NCBI GenBank assembly: GCA_004764695.1
Contig: SMSO01000014.1
Location: 5,338,845-5,402,844, forward strand
Length of the DNA stretch: 64,000 bases
Reading direction: 5' to 3'
Source: Schizochytrium sp. TIO01
Lineage: Eukaryota; Sar; Bigyra; Thraustochytrida; Thraustochytriidae
Positions 58,139 to 64,000 of the stretch are shown here, piece by piece. A program made the translations under genes and the position numbers. Below the pieces are notes generated by a model. It saw nothing but the letters and a program-made list of their open reading frames with translations, did no database searches and was not told the origin of the DNA. Numbering within the stretch: position 1 is the stretch's first letter; each line of letters opens with the position of its first letter.

Positions 58139-59949
58139 CAAACGTTGCTGGAGAAAGGATAAGGTTTCGTTCGAAGTCTGTAGATAAGTCTATTTTCATC
58201 CAAATCTTGACTCGTGCTTGCAACTAGGTCACAATGAGATATTGTTCGTAGACATCCAACTTCCTCTCAAGCTATATCGATACATTAACATCAAGCAAAG
58301 AAGATGACTCTCTCCTAACTCTCTCCATCCCAATCGTAGTCTCACTGCTTCTTACTTTTTAATGTCTATCTACTCATAATTTTACTATTTTTTTAATTTA
58401 TTTTTTTGCCATTAAAAACTATTATAGTTTATTTCCAGCTGAAAACTTCGATCATGCCCAAAATGGATCCTAGGTAACCATTAGTTTATAGCACTTAAGA
58501 CTACATATAACTGAAAATTTTAAGGCACGGAAGAGAACAAGGTCGTCGACTCCGAGTTTCCTGCAATGTAAATGCGAAATCAAACTAATAATTGTGGCAT
58601 GGATGAACTTACTATCACAAGAACATGATTTCTTTTAGAGCGCACAGTAAAATTAACAAAAGTAATTTATTGAAAAATACTTAATTAAAAAACGAATTCT
58701 TGTTTCATTTTTTAAAATAAATAGAACAATAATAATATTTTAAAATTAAAATAAATGCTAAAAGGCAATTAGATTGATACTTACTACTCAGAAAAGCCCA
58801 TATGAAACTTCCAGAAGCGAAGAGCTCAATAACTTCACCAACTAAAGCTTAGCAATCTTTTCAAAGTTAATGTTCCCTAGGGGAATGTAAAGGATTGCGC
58901 GTTTGGTCTGTCAAAGCGTTTCCCTTTGTTCTTTTACACTTTTTTAGTCTAGCGTTTCAAGAAGAGGTCGAAGAATCGGAACTGTGACTGTCTTCGGTCG
59001 AAAAGACCATGAAAGAAACAGAGGTTTGGGACACTGCCGCATGCCCAGGGTTGGAGATAGAATGACCAGGCTAACTAAAGTAAGCATGACATGTAGCTGC
59101 GCCCTAGAGAAATTAAGTAGCCTCCCTCGTGATTGTTTCCAGGATATAAGTGAAGATAGGCTCATAACATCCATGATAAACGACCAAGCTGCCCATCACG
59201 GTATGAATTGATTAATAGTAACCCAGCGCAAAGTCGCAATTGTTCAGGGGAATAACATCGAAATGAAAGGGGGGTTCAACCACGTGAAGACAAATGATCG
59301 TCTTCCTCTAAGTTTGCGATGGTTTGAGTTGAGGTTGGCTGCACGTAAAGAACAGTGATCGAAAACCCAAATTCATTTCTTCTTCTGCTCTTATTTTAAA
59401 TTTTCAAAATTCAATTTAAAAAAATAAAAATAAGAAGAAAGTAAGAGCTTTGTCTGACAAAATCATGGCCGTCAGTTAAGACAAGACACAACTCAATATG
59501 AGAGATGTTCAAGGAAAAAATAAACCAGAAAATCAAAGAATAGAAACACACGAGGGCGGTAAGAGAGCGAAAAGGCACCTCCACTACGTAGACAACGACT
59601 TGATGAAAACAGGTGAGAGGATAGCATTGTTCCGCAGTGTACTCTCTCTGTTGCAAATAAAAGAAGGTAACACTCTAAAGCGCACTGGATGCGTGTTCTC
59701 TTTTAAAAGTTTTGGTCCATTTGAAGAAAAGCACAGGAAGCAACTGTACTACAGACGCAAAGCATAGCTAGCAACAAAGACGCTAACAAATTGGGAAAGA
59801 CAGCATTTGCAAGTTCTTGCTAACCCAAATCCAAAACCCAAACTCGAAACCCCGACTCCAGCTTGCTCGACTACCAGTCGTGGTTCTAGCCATATTAAAA
59901 AAATAACCCTTTGTGCAGCTTGCCTGCACTCTTTAAGGCTGACAAAACT
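53539..59949. other. 6.4-kb spacer between the two YSL genes
   Basis: AT-rich, no recognisable intact gene. Short open frames (54651-54872, 55881-56270, 57552-57812, plus strand) have no motif I can name. Contains a (TA)n run near 58106. If the YSL pair arose by tandem duplication, this spacer is where other duplicated or lost material would lie. Confidence 0.55.
58106..58135. repeat. (AT)n dinucleotide microsatellite
   Basis: About fifteen AT units, flanked by further ATAT-rich sequence. Confidence 0.9.
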
Positions 59950-62037
59950 ATGAATATGAATAAAGGTATCATCAACAATCCCCTGGGTAGGGTTGAGTCT
60001 GACATCTCACATAAAACAGATCCATTTCTACCTGAGGCAAGTGAAGCAGAGCAAGGTCTTGCGCAGCCCTATGATGAAGAAGCTGAGTTTCAGCACGCCA
60101 TTGATTGGCGAGGCCAGTTTACTTTGCGTGGAGCTTGTGTTGGTGTCATCGTCGGCTTTGCGATGACTATTATCACTCTCAAGCTCAGTCTTACCTCTGG
60201 TATTATCCCATCATTAAACATTTGCGCTGGATTGCTTGGTTTCATCGGTGTCCGTTCATTTGTGGCCATTATCTCTCGATGGGTTTCAGAGACATACAAG
60301 TTTACTCGTCAGGAGAACACTGTTATTCAAACCCTTGCTGTTGCTCAATACGGCACTGCGTGGATTCTTGGTTTTGGTACCTACTACATTGCCATGGATG
60401 AACAGTCTTGGCTCCTTTCTGGTGCCGACCCTGATCAAGAGAGCGAAATTGTGAACCCGCAATACAAGAATATCATCCCGTTTGCTTTTCTTGTTTGCTT
60501 TACTGGTATTTTCGTTCTCAACACTCTTCGCAAGAACTTCATCGTTGACATGAAGCTTACTTACCCATCCGGTACTGCAACTGCTGTAATGATCAACCAA
60601 TTCTTCACGGAAGATGGTTCAGATTTAGCTCACAGGCAGTTCGTTGTGTTTGGGCGCTGGTTTAGTATTTCCTTCATCAAGGACTTTTTCAACTGGTTTT
60701 TCATGGGCAATGGCTCTTGTGGTCTTGACATCTTCCCGGTTTTCGGAATGACGGCTTATGATGCTTCCTGGAGTTTTGACTTTGAAATCAATTATATTGG
60801 TGTCGGAATGCTTTGTGGCCATGCGGTCAACTACTCAATGATGCTCGGTGCTATCTTGGGTTGGGGTATTATGTGGCCTGTTTTCACCCAAAAGGCTGGC
60901 GAGTGGTACCCTGCTGATGGTGCTAGTAGTCTAAATGGTCTTCTTGGTTACAAAGTCTTCCTCGCCATTGCTCTTATTATTGGTGATGGTGTCTACAATG
61001 TTATCAAGATGGGTGTGCTTTCATACCAAAACTACAAGCAACACATTTCCCGTGAAGAAAAGCTTGATCAGGAGACCTTTGAGTCTGAGGAGGAAGAGCG
61101 CGAGGCCCGCCTTCGCCACCGTGTATTTATGACCGACTCTGTCCCTTGGTGGGCTACCCTTGCCGGCTACATCTTCTTTGTCATCCTCGGTACTGCTGTG
61201 ATGCCGGTTATCTTCCCTAGCACCCACTGGTTCATCCTCCTCGTTGCTTATCTTCTTATTCCTATCTTTGCCCCGGCTAACGCCTACATTTGCGGTCTCA
61301 CTGATTGGGATATGTCTTCGACCTTCGGTAAGCTCGGTATCTTCATTTTTGCAATCTGGTCTGCTCAGGTTGACTCCAGCACTGGCATCATCTCCGGTCT
61401 TGCGACTTGTGGTATTCTTCTTGCGGGTACTTCTCAGGCCGCTACTCTGATGCAGGATTATAAGACTGGTTTTCTCACCCGTAGCAGCCCGCGCGCTATG
61501 TTCATGGCTCAGATCTTCGGAACCCTCATTGGTTGCTTTCTCTCCCCGGCTGCCTTCTTCATCTTTTGGGATGCTTTTGATATTGGCGCCAAGGATGGTC
61601 TTTATGAAGCTCCTTATGGTGTTATTTACCGTGCCATGGCTATTCTTGGTACCGAAGGCTTTGGTTCTATGCCCCAACATTGTCCTGGATTGATGCTTGC
61701 CTTCTTCCTCGCTGCCATTGCCATGAATCTTATTCGCGACTTGGTGCCCCGTTGGCTTGGTGAGCGTGCCACTTCAATTGTACAATTTATCATTCCTATT
61801 CCTGGTGTTATGTCGATTCCGTTTTATCTTTCCGGCACTCTTGCTGTCGATATGGGCGTTGGTAGTTTGGTGAACCTTATTTGGAACCACTACTCTTCTC
61901 AAAGCTTTCACAACTTCTACATTCCGGTTGCATCTGGTCTCATCGCTGGAGATGGTTTGTGGGCACTTCCCAGCGCTCTCCTCGCTCTTGGAGGTGCCAC
62001 TAGCCCGGTTTGCATGAATTTCACCTCTAACTGGTAA
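59950..62037 (+). CDS. YSL-type oligopeptide transporter (metal-chelate transporter), copy 2
   Basis: A 695-residue paralogue of copy 1 with the same OPT/YSL hallmarks: EEAEFQHAIDWRGQFTLRG, MKLTYPSGTATAVMINQF, GLTDWDMSSTFGKLG and LMQDYKTGFLT. The proteins differ mainly in the first about 40 residues, the central cytosolic loop (this copy has HISREEKLDQETFES), and the extracytosolic loop after the conserved block (WDAFDIGAKDGLYEAPYG). A 477-bp stretch, 61085-61561, is almost identical in DNA to copy 1 while neighbouring coding DNA differs at many synonymous sites. The frame is open to a TTG at 59911, but ATG 59950 matches the copy 1 start. Divergent loops suggest partly different substrates or regulation (inference). 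Confidence 0.94.
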   Translation: MNMNKGIINNPLGRVESDISHKTDPFLPEASEAEQGLAQPYDEEAEFQHAIDWRGQFTLRGACVGVIVGFAMTIITLKLSLTSGIIPSLNICAGLLGFIGVRSFVAIISRWVSETYKFTRQENTVIQTLAVAQYGTAWILGFGTYYIAMDEQSWLLSGADPDQESEIVNPQYKNIIPFAFLVCFTGIFVLNTLRKNFIVDMKLTYPSGTATAVMINQFFTEDGSDLAHRQFVVFGRWFSISFIKDFFNWFFMGNGSCGLDIFPVFGMTAYDASWSFDFEINYIGVGMLCGHAVNYSMMLGAILGWGIMWPVFTQKAGEWYPADGASSLNGLLGYKVFLAIALIIGDGVYNVIKMGVLSYQNYKQHISREEKLDQETFESEEEEREARLRHRVFMTDSVPWWATLAGYIFFVILGTAVMPVIFPSTHWFILLVAYLLIPIFAPANAYICGLTDWDMSSTFGKLGIFIFAIWSAQVDSSTGIISGLATCGILLAGTSQAATLMQDYKTGFLTRSSPRAMFMAQIFGTLIGCFLSPAAFFIFWDAFDIGAKDGLYEAPYGVIYRAMAILGTEGFGSMPQHCPGLMLAFFLAAIAMNLIRDLVPRWLGERATSIVQFIIPIPGVMSIPFYLSGTLAVDMGVGSLVNLIWNHYSSQSFHNFYIPVASGLIAGDGLWALPSALLALGGATSPVCMNFTSNW

Positions 62038-63918
62038 GCAAGAGAACCTTTTTTAAAAGCCTTTCTCAAGCAGGGACGTATTTCACGCATGCAACCTACT
62101 CGAGGTTGCTTCTTTCTGCATACAATTCTAATTTACGATTTTCCTAGCTGTTCTTATAATTCAACAACGTTTTGGAACTTCGCAAGCTACTACGACATTT
62201 AATTTTAAAAGTTACGTTTTCATTTGTTCAACTTCTCTTGTCTTTTCATCTTGTTGCCTCGCTTGTCAAGATCGCCATCTAGCTGAATATTTTGTTCACA
62301 TTATAGGTTTCTAAAAGAAAACTGGATTTCTCTACCCTGGGAAATCAAACGAGATTTATCATCCTCACAAACGATTATCATGATATTCCAATGTTCATAG
62401 ATACAATTTAGCATGTTGGGATTTTTACTGAGCTGCCAATCTATTCACAATGACAATGATTCGATTTCGAAAAGCTCAATACCTGCAAGATAGCTTACGT
62501 TGAAGCTGGGTACACTGGATGCAACTCCTAATTCCCCAAACAGTGCCAGGATACATTTCTAGGGTGTTTCTGAATGCAATTATATACACGGCGACGGATA
62601 CGGAAACTTCAGGAAAGTTCTGTCAAACTGGCTTAACGCCTACAACTTATGCCTGTAGTGTTACAAAGGGTATAAGTTAAATCTCTTTTGCTGAGGCACA
62701 TTCTTTTCCAAGCGAGCTCCTAACCTCACGATTCTGCAAATTCTTTATTTCGGATATTAGTTTACGATATGATATGTCCAAATTCGTATGCCTTATGCCA
62801 ATATTTGTTTTTATTTCTTTTCGTTTCCAGTGCATTAGTTTAAATGAATACATTAACAGTGTAAGGCCGACTCGAGTTCTGCCATTCAGATTGGTGTCTT
62901 TGAGTTGTATTTATAGAACGAACAATCTTTGCAAATTCCTGATAACTTTTGGCGTGGATTAATACTCCATGTGCCATTAAATACTCCTCTTGTTTCACTT
63001 GCATCCTTGCCGGGGAAGTAACCCGCTCAAAGTGTGTACCCTCTGTTTTCATATACATGGTGTCGCTTCGGGAACCCGCAATGCGAAGATTAGTTCTTTG
63101 AAAAAGTCATTTCCCCCTTTCGCAAAAAAAAAAAGAAAAAGGACTGCATCTACACAAAACCTAGGATAGATGGTAGGTATCCTTCATATCCATGACAATA
63201 GATAGCCTTTTAACTGGCCTTTGAGAATGACCTTCCAATTAAATAAGCTGGTGATCTGTCAAACTCCAGACTCTATCCAAGTCTTGATTATCAATTGAAC
63301 CTATGATAGTAGTCAGCGTGCGTAATACTAATTGCTTCCTAATTAAAGTCTGATCGGTAGTTCCTTTGTTGAATAGAATTTTAAAATAAAATTGTTCTAG
63401 AGAGTATATATATATTTTTTTTTGTTTTTTTGTTTTTTTGTTTTTATAAGTGCGTAGGATCAGACAAAATCATTCTGTCTTATTAATGTATTAATGTATT
63501 AACTTATCAATTATAATAATTATTATTATTGAAATAGCTTCTTAAAAAATAAAAAGGGAAAAAGAAAAAAAGTTCAAATTACCCATAAGTTTTCCCGACA
63601 GGGTTTTGGTGATTTGGTGAACGCCCCAAAAACAGAAACAGCAAAATAGATTTCGCACTCTGCAACTGAGGAAGGCTTAATGCAGCAAATTATTCCAGGT
63701 GAAAATATCGTTTCATGATAAAAACTAACCATATCTGTATACTAAAAGACGAATACCAAGTAGTTTCTTCTTGACCCAAGAAAAAAAAGGTTGCTTCTTA
63801 TTTATTTATTGCTTAAATAAATAGTTATTTTTGCTTCTAATATACTAATATATTTCATTTCAATTTTATAGCATTAAGCATAACTATTATTATTTATTCT
63901 TGCCAAAAAATGACCTTG

Positions 63919-63949
<31 letters not shown>

Positions 63950-64000
63950 TAAGATCAAGGGCGGAAAATGCCCCACGTTCGCGTGAAACTCGAACTATCT
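62038..64000. other. AT-rich region to the window end
   Basis: 3' flank of YSL copy 2, then AT-rich DNA with T-runs at 63417-63444 and an A-run at 63919-63944. No gene is recognisable. Confidence 0.6.
63919..63944. repeat. Poly(A) run, 26 bases
   Basis: Uninterrupted A tract on the plus strand. No target-site duplication or retroposed gene could be linked to it, though such runs can mark the 3' end of a retrocopy. Confidence 0.8.

Noticed and set aside
63919-63944. Poly(A) run as the tail of a retroposed gene
   Set aside because: The preceding 2 kb contain no recognisable coding sequence or target-site duplication.

Overview
The window is eukaryotic nuclear DNA. It carries a 26S proteasome ATPase (RPT5), an eIF4A-III/FAL1-type DEAD-box helicase, a class C GPCR, an animal-type Na+/Ca2+ exchanger and a cyclophilin split by four GT-AG introns. 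Most genes are single uninterrupted reading frames, more GC-rich than the AT-rich, repeat-studded DNA between them. This combination, together with YSL metal transporters and a bacterial-type isocitrate dehydrogenase, suggests a stramenopile protist, possibly a labyrinthulomycete/thraustochytrid. That placement is inference and was not tested by any search.

Layout. 1-10 kb: NADP-isocitrate dehydrogenase (at the window edge), an ADAL-type deaminase, RPT5, and on the minus strand an MFS transporter with EF-hands. 10-15.7 kb: gene-free, with a 13-bp minisatellite. 15.8-19.3 kb: a receptor with two PstS-type phosphate-binding-like domains followed by a class C 7TM domain. 20-23 kb: the DEAD-box helicase and an unrecognised small gene, both on the minus strand. 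25.4-29.7 kb: a protein joining an AT-hook and a zinc finger to a KDPG-type aldolase, overlapping tail-to-tail by 6 bp with an NCX gene that has a one-base frameshift. 33.6-41 kb: a mitochondrial-type cyclophilin, a short DUO1-like coiled-coil protein, and a PDZ-like/ankyrin gene with introns and an apparent frameshift. 41-51.4 kb: a gene desert with weak gene relics (sulfotransferase-like, disulfide-oxidoreductase-like, possible Tc1/mariner). 51.4-62 kb: two tandem YSL/OPT transporters with a near-identical central tract that suggests recent gene conversion. 62-64 kb: AT-rich, no gene seen.

The genes are independent units, not operons. Two themes recur. One is sensing and transport: the phosphate-binding-like GPCR, Ca2+ exchange, an EF-hand transporter and YSL metal transport. 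The other is unusual domain combinations, of which the PstS-7TM receptor and the zinc finger/aldolase fusion are the strongest candidates for something undescribed. Two, possibly three, genes need a one-base correction to read through, so either the assembly carries indel errors or several genes here are decaying.

Some long open frames begin with GTG or TTG. For those I place the start at the first in-frame ATG.
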